A DNA stretch of 64,000 nt from Rhodococcus sp. Leaf278 (GTDB taxonomy: Bacteria; Actinomycetota; Actinomycetes; Mycobacteriales; Mycobacteriaceae). The stretch covers positions 324,679-388,678 of the forward strand of contig NZ_LMRR01000002.1 in the NCBI RefSeq assembly GCF_001426085.1. The letters are read 5' to 3'. Numbering within the stretch: the first letter of the stretch is position 1; every line of letters begins with the position of its first letter. Under the pieces are notes generated by a model. The model searched no databases. It saw only the letters and a list, made by a program, of their open reading frames with translations, and was not told where the DNA came from. Below are positions 42,070-50,538 of the stretch, piece after piece. Position numbers and translations under genes: made by a program.

Positions 42070-44387
42070 CGCAGGCTGTGCACCATCTCGTCGTGGGCCC
42101 TCCTGAGCATGGAGTGATTCGCTGCGCACGCGAACTCGCCTTTGCGACAGCCAGTCCGGTTATCTCGGACTTCGAAGATCTGCCCATCGACATTCCGATA
42201 CACGTCCACTTCACCGACCGGCTGTTCGGCCGAACCGCCACCGAGGCCGCGGATGCCTTCGTCTCCATTGTGGAGCGGCACCGAGCCCCGGTGACCGTCA
42301 CGCTGCACGACATCCCTCAGGCATCGGACGGAACCGCCTTCGAAGCGCGAACGACATGCTATCGGCGGGTGATGGGCTGTGTATCCGCAGTCGTCGTCTC
42401 GAGCATGCACGAACGACTACTGCTCGACGACATAGCGAACCGCCCCATCGATGTTCGCGTCGTTCCGCTCCCTATCCACAGTGCGACGCCGCGACCCGGA
42501 CAGCGCGCTGCCATGCGCAACGTTGTCGGTGTACTGGGGTTCGTGTACCCGGGCAAAGGCCACGAAGAAGTACTGGAGGCCATGAGACCTCTCGACAATG
42601 CCGTCGACCTACTGTCGATCGGATCCGCATCGCCGGGCCACGAGACCATGATCGACGAACTCACCGGTGCTGCCGAAAAACTCGGCCGATCATTCGACTC
42701 CACCGGCTTCGTTCCCGACGCCGACCTCGACGAACTTCTTCGATCGATCTCAATACCCGTCGCCTTTCACCGGCACCTGTCGGCATCCGGTTCGATCAAC
42801 TCCTGGATCGCGGCAGGCCGTCGACCGTTGGTCCCCCGTGGTCGGTACGTGGAGGAGATCGAGGCCAATTCTCCAGGCACACTGTGGATCCACGAGAACT
42901 CCGTCGACGGCCTCGCTGCGGCCATGACCGAAGCGCTCGATCATCCCGACAGGACCTGGCAACAACCCGGCGTCGTTCCCTACCCGACACTTCACCAGGC
43001 AGCGGCACTGTATTCCGCACTGTTTCGAGAACGGTGCGAGCGGACAATTCAGGAGCTGCCCGATGGACGCTGGGTGATACCGGGCAATCGGTGGGACCTG
43101 GTGCCACCTGTCGACCGGAACCCGTCGGTGTCGGTGGTGATCCCGTACTTCGAGCAACAACGCCAGTTGGAGTTGGTTCTGACCGCGCTGACCGTACAGT
43201 CGTATCCGGGCTCCCGCATTCAGGTGATCGTGGCCGACGACGGTTCCGCCATCGCGCCCGACGTGGATGCCTTTCGTTCCACGCTCGACGTCACCGTCGT
43301 ACGACAGTCCGACCTGGGGTTTCGTGCAGCAGCTGCCCGCAATCTCGGCGCGTCGGCCGCCCACGGTGAGATCCTGTTTTTTCTCGACGCGGATACCGTT
43401 CCCGAGCCCGGGTACATCGCGGAATCGGCCCGGCTGCTCGCGGCCCTGCCCGACGCCCTCGCCGTCGGACGTCGACGCCATGCCGATATGGCGGGCTGGA
43501 CCTCGAGCGATGTGGCGGAGTGGCTCGGCGGACGATCGGCCGGACCGCCTGAGTTGAAGGAACCGCGGTGGCTCCGAGACGGATACGCAGGCTCGCGCGA
43601 CTTGCTCGACGCCGATCGACGCTCGTACCGGTACATCATCAGCGCGGTCATGTCCTGTACTCGGCAGCTCTTCACGGAGATCGGCGGGTTCGACGAGAGC
43701 ATCGTCGGATACGGCGGAGAGGACTGGGATTTCGCGCACCGCGCCTACGACTCCGGAGCCGTCCTGGCACACCTTCCGCGCGCGGTCGCTTGGCACGACG
43801 GGCCGGAATGGGCCGAGCGGACGGGCGGAGACCGCGAACGAAAGAACCTCGAGGCGATGACGCTGGCGTCACGGATCACCGACCCGGCGGCGCGTACCCA
43901 CGGTCTGATCTACGCCGTGCCCGAGATCGTCGTGGTCGTGAATTCCGCGGGGCACAGCTCGGCGTCTCTGCTTCGCACCGTCGGATCCGTTCTTCGCGGA
44001 AGCGATTGCGAGTTATGGCTTCAGGGTCCCGACGCAGCCGAGTTGCGACGGCCGTGGGGGGACGTCGATCCGCGGGTGAAGCACGGGCAGCCGAACGACA
44101 CCGGCCGCAGCCACGCTGTTGTGCAGGTGCACGGCCCGGTGCTCTTCGGCAAGTACGCCCTGCGCCGAATGCTCGCCACCGGGGCCGATCGGATGATCGT
44201 GGACGTCGGGGGTACGGGAGTCGTCGAATTGAGCACATCTCGGGCCAATGCACGTGCGGCGCGGTGGGCAGCGGCTCTGGGGCGCACACCGGAGGACGTC
44301 GCCGACGATATGTTCGGCCGTATGCACCGCACCGGTGTCGAATTCGGGCTCTCGATCGGCGAGCAGCAGCCGAATCTGGCCTGGTGA
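42066..44387 (+). CDS. Two-domain glycosyltransferase (GT4-like + GT2)
   Basis: A 773-aa fusion. Residues of about 1-330 form a GT-B-like domain with HDIPQASDG and GFVYPGKGHEEVLEAM motifs. A GT2 domain begins near 352 with VSVVIPYFEQQRQLELVL; its metal site D-A-D is in FFLDADTVP (about 437-445) and its acid pair in GYGGEDWDF (about 548-556), the same motif as in the stand-alone GT2 at 36940. About 170 further residues at the end are unassigned. GTG at 42066 and the stop at 44387 both overlap their neighbours by four bases. It could add two sugars in sequence. Confidence 0.83.
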   Translation: MTQAVHHLVVGPPEHGVIRCARELAFATASPVISDFEDLPIDIPIHVHFTDRLFGRTATEAADAFVSIVERHRAPVTVTLHDIPQASDGTAFEARTTCYRRVMGCVSAVVVSSMHERLLLDDIANRPIDVRVVPLPIHSATPRPGQRAAMRNVVGVLGFVYPGKGHEEVLEAMRPLDNAVDLLSIGSASPGHETMIDELTGAAEKLGRSFDSTGFVPDADLDELLRSISIPVAFHRHLSASGSINSWIAAGRRPLVPRGRYVEEIEANSPGTLWIHENSVDGLAAAMTEALDHPDRTWQQPGVVPYPTLHQAAALYSALFRERCERTIQELPDGRWVIPGNRWDLVPPVDRNPSVSVVIPYFEQQRQLELVLTALTVQSYPGSRIQVIVADDGSAIAPDVDAFRSTLDVTVVRQSDLGFRAAAARNLGASAAHGEILFFLDADTVPEPGYIAESARLLAALPDALAVGRRRHADMAGWTSSDVAEWLGGRSAGPPELKEPRWLRDGYAGSRDLLDADRRSYRYIISAVMSCTRQLFTEIGGFDESIVGYGGEDWDFAHRAYDSGAVLAHLPRAVAWHDGPEWAERTGGDRERKNLEAMTLASRITDPAARTHGLIYAVPEIVVVVNSAGHSSASLLRTVGSVLRGSDCELWLQGPDAAELRRPWGDVDPRVKHGQPNDTGRSHAVVQVHGPVLFGKYALRRMLATGADRMIVDVGGTGVVELSTSRANARAARWAAALGRTPEDVADDMFGRMHRTGVEFGLSIGEQQPNLAW

Positions 44388-44482
44388 CGAGCAATACCGT
44401 GTCGAGCAAACGATTCAACGAAGGCCTGGGACGTATACGTGTCGAGGCTCGTCGGGACGAAGTGAAGAGCAAGGTCGGATGA
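44384..44482 (+). CDS. 32-aa ORF coupled at both ends
   Basis: GTG at 44384 overlaps the TGA of the double transferase (GTGA), and its own TGA at 44480-44482 overlaps the ATG of the next membrane-protein gene (ATGA). The peptide is basic and polar, starting MTSNTVSSKRFNEGLGRIRVE and ending EVKSKVG, with no hydrophobic segment. Two exact 4-base overlaps in a row make chance unlikely. It may be a short translated linker keeping the operon coupled, or a real small protein. It is too short for family assignment. Confidence 0.55.
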   Translation: MTSNTVSSKRFNEGLGRIRVEARRDEVKSKVG

Positions 44483-44715
44483 AGATGAACAGAACGCTGT
44501 ATTCGATGATCTGCATGATGGCAATCATCGCTTTTGTCGCATTGCTATGGGGCACAGTCGGTTACGTCTATGCAGATTCCCACCCGTTACGCCGCGCGGC
44601 GTTCGTCGGTGGCGGAGTGCTGGTCTCGGGATGGCTGATCGTGCTCGTTGCCGCAGGCGTCAAGATCTCTCGGTTGAAGGCCCGCAGACGAGAGAGCAAC
44701 TCCGACAGCGATTGA
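44479..44715 (+). CDS. Small membrane protein (78 aa)
   Basis: A 78-aa protein with two hydrophobic segments, MICMMAIIAFVALLWGTVGYVY (about 9-31) and AAFVGGGVLVSGWLIVLVAAGV (about 40-61), and a basic RLKARRRESN tail. ATG at 44479 has AAGG five bases upstream. Coupled to the short ORF before it. The two-helix hairpin form resembles small membrane partners of transport or glycan enzymes, but nothing identifies a function. Confidence 0.75.
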   Translation: MKMNRTLYSMICMMAIIAFVALLWGTVGYVYADSHPLRRAAFVGGGVLVSGWLIVLVAAGVKISRLKARRRESNSDSD

Positions 44716-44812
44716 GAACGTCGGCGACGGGTATTCGGTTCCGAAGTCTCGACGCGCACCGTCCTGCTCGGCGCTCGGCCGAGTTCCCAGCAACACCGAG
44801 CAAGGATCGTCG

Positions 44813-45526
44813 ATGGTCAGTCAGCACAGTGTGTCCGGTCAGCGGAATTCCGCGAGTCACCCGGCGACTCGCGACGAATACCTGGCGACCTGGTCGACGC
44901 TGCACAACAGCATCGATCCGTCGTCGTCGGTGTTGGTCAAATGGTGGCTCCGGGTGGTCTACGCACTGAGTGCGCCGCTGGTTCGCGCATCCGTGTCCGC
45001 CCATGCCGTCACCTTCACCGCTGTTGTCGTGGCCGGCGCGGCAGTCGCTCTGTCTCGGCCCGGCACCTCGGCACCTCTGCTCGCGGCAGTGCTCATCGCT
45101 CTTTCGGGCCTGCTCGACAGCATCGACGGCGGCGTCGCGATGATCGGCAGATCCCAGTCACAATGGGGTTATCTCCTGGATACGGTGGCAGATCGCTGCA
45201 GCGATCTGCTGTTGCTCGCGAGCGGCTTCGCGTTGGGAGCCCCGATGCCTCTGGTCGTCGCGGTCGGGGTGACGACTCTCCTGCACGAGATGGCGCGAGC
45301 CCGGGCCGTCGGTGCCGGCATACCCGACGTCGGATTTCTGACGGTATGGGAGCGCCCTTCCCGAGTTATCGCTGCTGCAGTCACTGCCACCGTTGCCGGT
45401 GCCGCTCCGGCGAGTGCCGGTTCATCGGCGACCATCGGTATTTCCGTGACGTGCACACTGGCCGTTGTCGGCTTCACTCAGTTGATGTTCGGGCTGCATC
45501 GTCGGGCCGATCGAACTCCGCGGTGA
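44813..45526 (+). CDS. CDP-alcohol phosphatidyltransferase family protein
   Basis: A 237-aa membrane enzyme with about five to six hydrophobic segments. The family signature is present from residue 102: D-S-I-D-G-G-V-A-M-x8-G-x3-D-x3-D, with Asp102, Asp105, Asp123 and Asp127. The usual Arg after Ala is Met110. The soluble start, DEYLATWSTLHNSID, is typical of actinobacterial members. It should transfer a phosphoalcohol from CDP to an acceptor, for a lipid or a polymer. It follows the glycan genes by 97 bases with AAGGA before the ATG. The last 53 bases overlap the convergent YihY gene. Confidence 0.82.
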   Translation: MVSQHSVSGQRNSASHPATRDEYLATWSTLHNSIDPSSSVLVKWWLRVVYALSAPLVRASVSAHAVTFTAVVVAGAAVALSRPGTSAPLLAAVLIALSGLLDSIDGGVAMIGRSQSQWGYLLDTVADRCSDLLLLASGFALGAPMPLVVAVGVTTLLHEMARARAVGAGIPDVGFLTVWERPSRVIAAAVTATVAGAAPASAGSSATIGISVTCTLAVVGFTQLMFGLHRRADRTPR

Positions 45527-46310
45527 CCAGCCAACCTGCGAGCGCCAAGATGTGGAACACGAACATCCACAGCATGATTGCCACGCCCCCGCCGATCGCG
45601 GTGAGACCGCCGAACGGCGCGCCGAGATCCACCGGAATGGCCAGAAACAGAATGAAGCCGTGTACGAACCCGGTGACGATGGACGAGGTGACCAGCGATC
45701 CGACGATCAACGCTCGCCAACCCACCGCCCGTGGAGCAATCACTCGGTAGGTCCACGCGAGAGGAACCGACAGAATCAGCCATAGACAGTTGAACCCGAG
45801 GAACACGCGCAACGTCATCGCACCGATCCCGCCGTCGCCAGTTGTCGCCCCCAGTAGCCGCGCAACACACAACACGCCGGCCAGCAGGACCGGGGCGGCC
45901 GCGAAGAACGGGACCATCGCCAGTCGGCCACGCCATCCGGTGAACGACTCGCGGGTCGGCGAGAACCGCACGATCGCTCTGCGCAGCCCCTCTCCGTAGA
46001 AGGTGGCCGGAAAGATCGATATCAGAACCCCGATCGGGCTCAGCTCGATCCCGGCGGTAGCCAGCCCGTCCACTGCGGCGCGCGCATCCAGCGCGTCGGG
46101 CAGCAGCGCCGCCACCGCATCGAACCCGGACCTGACCCACTCCGCCGATACCAGTAGAGCAGTCGCGCGAATGGTGAGTAGCAGCAACGGAACGACAGCG
46201 ATGACGGCGTAGAACGTGAGTCCACCTGCGATCAGCGTGGTGTCCTCGCGAGCGAACCCCGCTTTGATGGCACCCAGGCTTCGACTCGCTCGCCTACGAA
46301 TTGTTGTCAC
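45474..46310 (-). CDS. YihY/BrkB family membrane protein
   Basis: A 278-aa protein with six hydrophobic segments. The AREDTTLIAGGLTFYAVIAVVPLLLLT opening and the later FGGLTAIGGGVAIMLWMFVFHILALAGWLVTAEFDR tail define the family. GTG at 46310 begins VTTIRRRASRS; no clear ribosome site is seen, and the longer frame upstream has no homologous look. Members were once thought to be RNase BN; present evidence only supports a membrane protein with unknown role. It overlaps the CDP-alcohol transferase gene by 53 bases at their 3' ends. Confidence 0.85.
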   Translation of the reverse strand: MTTIRRRASRSLGAIKAGFAREDTTLIAGGLTFYAVIAVVPLLLLTIRATALLVSAEWVRSGFDAVAALLPDALDARAAVDGLATAGIELSPIGVLISIFPATFYGEGLRRAIVRFSPTRESFTGWRGRLAMVPFFAAAPVLLAGVLCVARLLGATTGDGGIGAMTLRVFLGFNCLWLILSVPLAWTYRVIAPRAVGWRALIVGSLVTSSIVTGFVHGFILFLAIPVDLGAPFGGLTAIGGGVAIMLWMFVFHILALAGWLVTAEFDRPDDAARTSTE

Positions 46311-46344
46311 GGCTGGAAATGTGTCACAGAATGCCGGTGCAACG

Positions 46345-46737
46345 TCATTCGAGGGTGACATCCACTCCGTCGATGGCCTTGAGGAACGGGCAGATCGATG
46401 TCGCCTGAGCCAACACCGCTTCCGGATCGTCCGTGCCGGGCAGGGATACCGAGAGCGCGAACTTCGCGTCGTATCCGGATGCGTCGGAGTCGGTGAGAAC
46501 CACTGTGCCCGTAACCGCCAGTTCGTCGACGCTGCCGCCGACTGTTCCCAGAGCGATGCGCAGCGATTCGACCAGGCAGCTCGACAACGCTGCGGCCATG
46601 AGCTGCTCAGGATTGGTTGCTTCGCCGGGGCCACCGAGTTGTTTGGGCTCTCGCACACCGAGTGACAGGACGCCGTCGTCGGACGTGACGCCGGTCGCGC
46701 TGGCGGAAACGGTTGCGGTGTATAGCTCGGTGTTCAT
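46345..46737 (-). CDS. OsmC/Ohr family peroxidase
   Basis: A 130-aa two-cysteine protein. Cys54 in LSSCLVESL and Cys116 in SICPFLKA match the peroxidatic and resolving cysteines of Ohr/OsmC. The start MNTELYTATVSASAT is typical. It should reduce organic hydroperoxides in the cytoplasm using lipoylated or thiol donors. No OhrR-like MarR gene is adjacent, so regulation is not evident. The gap to YihY downstream is 34 bases. Confidence 0.9.
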   Translation of the reverse strand: MNTELYTATVSASATGVTSDDGVLSLGVREPKQLGGPGEATNPEQLMAAALSSCLVESLRIALGTVGGSVDELAVTGTVVLTDSDASGYDAKFALSVSLPGTDDPEAVLAQATSICPFLKAIDGVDVTLE

Positions 46738-46840
46738 CCACGAAGAATGTCCACTCCATCTGCGATCGAAACCGGGGCATGTCGCGAACGACCCGTCCGT
46801 CCCACCGGCACGTGTCGCTCTTCACACATCCGCGACTCCT

Positions 46841-46866
46841 GTTTGACCGAACCTACTCACGGGTAA
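46841..46866 (+). promoter_or_regulatory. Likely general-stress sigma promoter for the ferritin-like gene
   Basis: GTTT (46841-46844) and GGGTAA (46861-46866) are 16 bases apart, matching the GTTT-N14-17-GGGTAT pattern of actinobacterial SigB/SigF promoters. The start codon is 84 bases downstream. Confidence 0.55.
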
Positions 46867-46949
46867 TGACCCAGACAGGGCCGGGCATCTCGCTGTCACG
46901 CACAGGCATCGGCCGCACGATATCGACCATCAACCGAAAGGGGAGCACC

Positions 46950-47903
46950 ATGAGCACATCCACTTTGATCGCCCAGTTGCGCGTCGCGCTGCAGCTGACG
47001 AACACGGAAATCCAGATCGCGGAAACTCGCGTCGTTCAGGCGCGCACCGAGGCGGTTCGTCGAGAACTTGCACAGAACGCCGCGAACGGTCGCGATCGCG
47101 CCGCAGCCATCGAAGAGGCCCTCCGCGGTCTCGGCGGCCTACCCGATCTCGTATCGCCGTTCCTGGGACGCACACTCGCTGCTGTCAAGGCCGTCGCCGA
47201 GCAGGCTCAGCCGTTCGACGAGGCCCTGCTGGGCGATCTCGCCCTCGAGCAGCAGCTGCTCGGCCGCGCCAAGTACATCAAGGCGCTGGCAACCGCTGCG
47301 CACGAGCCGTCCGTGGTTGCTCTGGCGACTCGACTGGCCACTGCCCACACGGCCACAGTCGAGTGGATCGAAACGGTCCTCGCAGAAGACGCACTGGGCG
47401 GACCCGCGGCACTGCGTCGCACTCCGTTCCAGGCCGCCGCAGGTACCGCGGTCAAGATCGTCAACGCGCCGGCAACGTGGTCGGCACGAGGCATCGACCG
47501 CGCGCTGGATGCAGCTCGCGCCACCCCGGACCGCCTCAGCGCACTGCTCGGCCGCGGCGCACATGCCGGTGACGTCGCAGTCAAGACACTGACCGCGAGC
47601 CGCGATGCAGCACTCGAAGCTGCCGAGGACGTCACCCGCAGCGAAGGAGTCGACGCCGTCGCCGACGCGATCCACACTGCCCGTACGGCCAGCGGGACCC
47701 TCGATGCCGATGAGCTACCGATCGCAGATTACGACGATCTCAACGTCTCGGACGCGGTCGCCGCGATCAAGGACCTCACCGACCCGACCGACGTTCGCAC
47801 CGTCGTGACGTACGAGGAGGCACACAAGAACCGCCACGGTGTCGTGTCCGCAGGACAGACGCGCGTGGCAGCAATCGCTAAGGACGTCATCTCCGTCGAC
47901 TGA
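46950..47903 (+). CDS. Ferritin-like domain protein (317 aa)
   Basis: A soluble all-helical protein. Residues of about 1-165 look like a ferritin-like four-helix bundle, rich in Glu and His pairs: AETRVVQARTEAVRRELAQ, ALEQQLLGRAKYIKALA, TAHTATVEWIETVLAED. The C-terminal half has AAGTAVKIVN and IADYDDLNVSDAVAAIKDL and ends KDVISVD. ATG at 46950 has AGGGGAG seven bases upstream. I know similar proteins only as ferritin-like in actinobacteria; storage or stress protection is plausible. A stress-type promoter precedes it. Confidence 0.83.
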   Translation: MSTSTLIAQLRVALQLTNTEIQIAETRVVQARTEAVRRELAQNAANGRDRAAAIEEALRGLGGLPDLVSPFLGRTLAAVKAVAEQAQPFDEALLGDLALEQQLLGRAKYIKALATAAHEPSVVALATRLATAHTATVEWIETVLAEDALGGPAALRRTPFQAAAGTAVKIVNAPATWSARGIDRALDAARATPDRLSALLGRGAHAGDVAVKTLTASRDAALEAAEDVTRSEGVDAVADAIHTARTASGTLDADELPIADYDDLNVSDAVAAIKDLTDPTDVRTVVTYEEAHKNRHGVVSAGQTRVAAIAKDVISVD

Positions 47904-47933
47904 TGTAGATCGATTCACCCTTTTGCGAATACC

Positions 47934-47963
47934 GATGCGGCCCGTGAGTTTCCGGGCCGCATC
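47934..47963. terminator. Hairpin between ferritin-like and alcohol dehydrogenase genes
   Basis: GATGCGGCCCG (47934-47944) pairs over 11 bases with CGGGCCGCATC (47953-47963) around an eight-base loop, and flanking GAATAC/GTATTC extend the pairing. It lies between two convergent stops. Confidence 0.75.
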
Positions 47964-47978
47964 GCTGTATTCGAAGAC

Positions 47979-49160
47979 CTATGGCTTCAGCAGAACCTTG
48001 ATGGCACCGTCCTGCTTCTTCTGGAAGATGTCGTACGCGTGCGGAGCCTCGTCGAGAGGTAGTTCGTGTGTGGCGAACGAATCGACGCCGAGAGGGTCGT
48101 CGTCACCGAGCAACGGCATGATGTCGTCGACCCACTTCTTGATGTTCGCCTGCCCCATGCGAAGCTGAATCTGCTTGTCGAACATGGTCATCAGCGGTAG
48201 CGGATCGGCCATGCCGCCGTACACGCCGATGATCGAGATGGTTCCTCCGCGGCGAACGATGTCGATGGCCGAGTACAGCGCACCGAGGCGATCCACACCG
48301 GCTTTCTGCATCATCGGAGCCGCAACGGCGTCCGGGAGCATCCCGACTATCTGCTGCGCCATCTTGCCGACCGGTGATCCGTGAGCTTCCATGCCCACTG
48401 CATCGATGACGGAGTCGGTTCCCCTGCCGTCGGTCATGTCCCGAATAACGTCGCCGACGCCACCGCTGTGTTCGGCGAGGTTCACCGTTTCGATCCCCCG
48501 CGCAGCTGCCCGGGCAAGCCGTTCGGGAACGAGGTCGACCGCGATCACTCGGGCACCCTTGTGCTGCGCGATGCGAGCGGCCATGTCACCGATGGGCCCG
48601 AGACCGAGCACGGTCACCGATCCGCCTTGGGGAATCGCTGCGTATTCCACGGACTGCCACGCGGTAGGCAATACGTCCGACAAGTACACGAATCGCGAGT
48701 CCGGCGGCCCCTCGGGGACCTTGATGTGCGTGAACTGCGCCTGCGGGACACGGAGGTACTCGGCCTGTCCGCCGGGCACCTGTCCGTAGAGCTTGGAAAA
48801 GCCGAACAGTGCTGCACCCATTCCCTGTTCGCGAACCTGTGTGGTCTCGCACTGGGTGTACAGACTCGAATTGCACATGTAGCAATGCCCACACGAGATC
48901 TGGAACGGGATGACCACACGGTCTCCGACGGCCAGATCACCGGCGTCCGAACCGACTTCCTCGACGATGCCCATGGGCTCGTGACCCAAAATGTCGCCCT
49001 CGTCCATGAAGGCTCCGAGAGTTTCGTACAGATGCAGATCGGAGCCGCAGATGTTGGTGGTCGTGATCTTGACGATCGCGTCCGTCGGCTGCTCTATCCG
49101 CGGATCTGGAACGGTGTCCACGCTGACTTTTCTCTTGCCCTGCCACGTGACTGCGCGCAT
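47979..49160 (-). CDS. Zinc-dependent alcohol dehydrogenase (formaldehyde-dehydrogenase-like MDR)
   Basis: A 393-aa medium-chain dehydrogenase. Catalytic zinc ligands are Cys38, His60 and Glu61, and the structural zinc uses Cys90, Cys93, Cys96 and Cys104. The coenzyme fold has GLGPIGDMAA. The extra insert GMLPDAVAAPMMQKAG is typical of the glutathione-independent formaldehyde dehydrogenase-like group, which accepts various aldehydes and alcohols. ATG at 49160 has AAGGA four bases before. The substrate cannot be fixed. It is divergent from the haem-oxygenase-fold gene. Confidence 0.88.
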   Translation of the reverse strand: MRAVTWQGKRKVSVDTVPDPRIEQPTDAIVKITTTNICGSDLHLYETLGAFMDEGDILGHEPMGIVEEVGSDAGDLAVGDRVVIPFQISCGHCYMCNSSLYTQCETTQVREQGMGAALFGFSKLYGQVPGGQAEYLRVPQAQFTHIKVPEGPPDSRFVYLSDVLPTAWQSVEYAAIPQGGSVTVLGLGPIGDMAARIAQHKGARVIAVDLVPERLARAAARGIETVNLAEHSGGVGDVIRDMTDGRGTDSVIDAVGMEAHGSPVGKMAQQIVGMLPDAVAAPMMQKAGVDRLGALYSAIDIVRRGGTISIIGVYGGMADPLPLMTMFDKQIQLRMGQANIKKWVDDIMPLLGDDDPLGVDSFATHELPLDEAPHAYDIFQKKQDGAIKVLLKP

Positions 49161-49285
49161 GAGGTCCTTCCGGTGGAATCGACACCGGAGTTCGATGTCG
49201 TGCAGAACGCATTGCCTGTTGTGACGACTCACAAACACCTGCGAGGACTGCGATTGGTACTGTCCGGCGGTGGGTAGCCTCAGGT

Positions 49286-50293
49286 ATGACCGAGCTTCTC
49301 CACGCCCGCCCGACCGTCGCACTCTCTCCAGTCCTGCCGGTACCGTGTGGGCCGATTTCCGAAGCCGTCGTACGGTGCCTGACCACAGGTGAGCCGGGCA
49401 AGACCTCGAATTTGCCGACTCTCACGGATGTCGATTCGACGTCACGAGACGTACAACTCGCCTTGTTGATCTGCTACGAATTGCACTATCGCGGCTTCGT
49501 CGGCGTTGCCGACGAATGGGAGTGGGACCCCGATCTCCTGCGCCTGCGCGCATCCCTCGAATCCGCTTTTCTCGAGTATGTTCGGGCTCACGTCGAACCC
49601 GGGAACGATGCAGCCGCGGAGATGGACGCACTGTCCGTCGAGGCGACATCGGGAACCGGACCGTCGTGGTATCTGCGCGACGAGGGATCGTGGGAGCAGA
49701 TGCGCGAGTATTTCGTGCATCGGTCGATCTACCATCTCAAGGAGGCCGATCCGCATGCCTGGGCCATCCCCCGTTTGACCGGTCAGGCCAAAGCGTCGTA
49801 TGTAGCAGTCGAATTCGACGAATACGGCGGTGGGAAAGGTGACCGTGTCCACCAGAAGCTGTGGGCCGACTCGATGGTGGCCGCGGAACTCGATGCGTCG
49901 TACCTCGGCTACATCGACCGTGTGCCCGCTCAGACTCTGGCGTGGGTGAACCTGATGTCGCTCCTCGGTCTACATCGAGGGCTCCGTGGTGCCACTGTCG
50001 GACATCTTGCCGCCACCGAGATCACGTCGTCGCCGGGCTCACAGCGATACGTACTCGGTCTGAAAAGGTTGAAGGCACCCCAGGCCTGCATCGCGTTCTA
50101 CGCAGAGCATGTCGAGGCGGATGCGATGCACGAGCAGGTGCTCAGGCACGATGTCGTCGGGAATCTGCTCCGTGACGAGCCCGAACTCGAGGCCGATGTG
50201 GTGTTCGGAATGCGCGCACTGGACTTCGTCGAGAACGAACTCGCCGATCACGTCATGTCGCGCTGGTCCACCGGTCGGTCCTCGCTCGACTGA
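49286..50293 (+). CDS. Iron-containing redox enzyme family protein (haem-oxygenase-like fold)
   Basis: A 335-aa soluble protein. The conserved metal-ligand region is HLKEADPHAWAIPRL...VEFDEYGGG (about 151-183) followed by EHVEADAMHEQ near 270, a pattern of Glu and His residues typical of the haem-oxygenase-like diiron oxidase/oxygenase (HDO) group. No haem site is implied. Such enzymes carry out N-oxidation, desaturation or decarboxylation in specialised pathways; here no pathway is nearby. The last 46 bases overlap the CDGSH gene on the other strand. Confidence 0.83.
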   Translation: MTELLHARPTVALSPVLPVPCGPISEAVVRCLTTGEPGKTSNLPTLTDVDSTSRDVQLALLICYELHYRGFVGVADEWEWDPDLLRLRASLESAFLEYVRAHVEPGNDAAAEMDALSVEATSGTGPSWYLRDEGSWEQMREYFVHRSIYHLKEADPHAWAIPRLTGQAKASYVAVEFDEYGGGKGDRVHQKLWADSMVAAELDASYLGYIDRVPAQTLAWVNLMSLLGLHRGLRGATVGHLAATEITSSPGSQRYVLGLKRLKAPQACIAFYAEHVEADAMHEQVLRHDVVGNLLRDEPELEADVVFGMRALDFVENELADHVMSRWSTGRSSLD

Positions 50294-50538
50294 GCCGGAC
50301 GCTTCTTGGCGCGATGACTGGTGTCGCACAACGGATAGTTCCTACTCCGCCGACATGTGCACACCGCCACCGCGAACCTGTCGGAACACACTCGCGTGCC
50401 GTCGTCCAACACGATGTCGACGGGGCCGTCGATGACCATGGGCCCGCCCTTGACGATGCGGACCGTCGTGCGCTTCGTTGCGGACGCCGTTGGACCGGCG
50501 TTGTTCTCGACGGCGCTGTCGTCGTCATCGGTCGGCAC
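50248..50538 (-). CDS. CDGSH iron-sulfur domain protein
   Basis: A 96-aa protein. The cluster ligands are visible as Cys60, Cys62, Cys71 and His75 in the C-T-C-x8-C-D-T-S-H motif, the signature for a three-Cys one-His [2Fe-2S] cluster. The first 30 residues are acidic and polar, unlike a membrane anchor, so it should be cytoplasmic. It starts 13 bases inside the end of the HemK-like gene, with which it is co-directional. It may pass electrons or iron-sulfur clusters to the haem-oxygenase-fold protein encoded opposite. Confidence 0.88.
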   Translation of the reverse strand: MPTDDDDSAVENNAGPTASATKRTTVRIVKGGPMVIDGPVDIVLDDGTRVCSDRFAVAVCTCRRSRNYPLCDTSHRAKKRPAQSSEDRPVDQRDMT

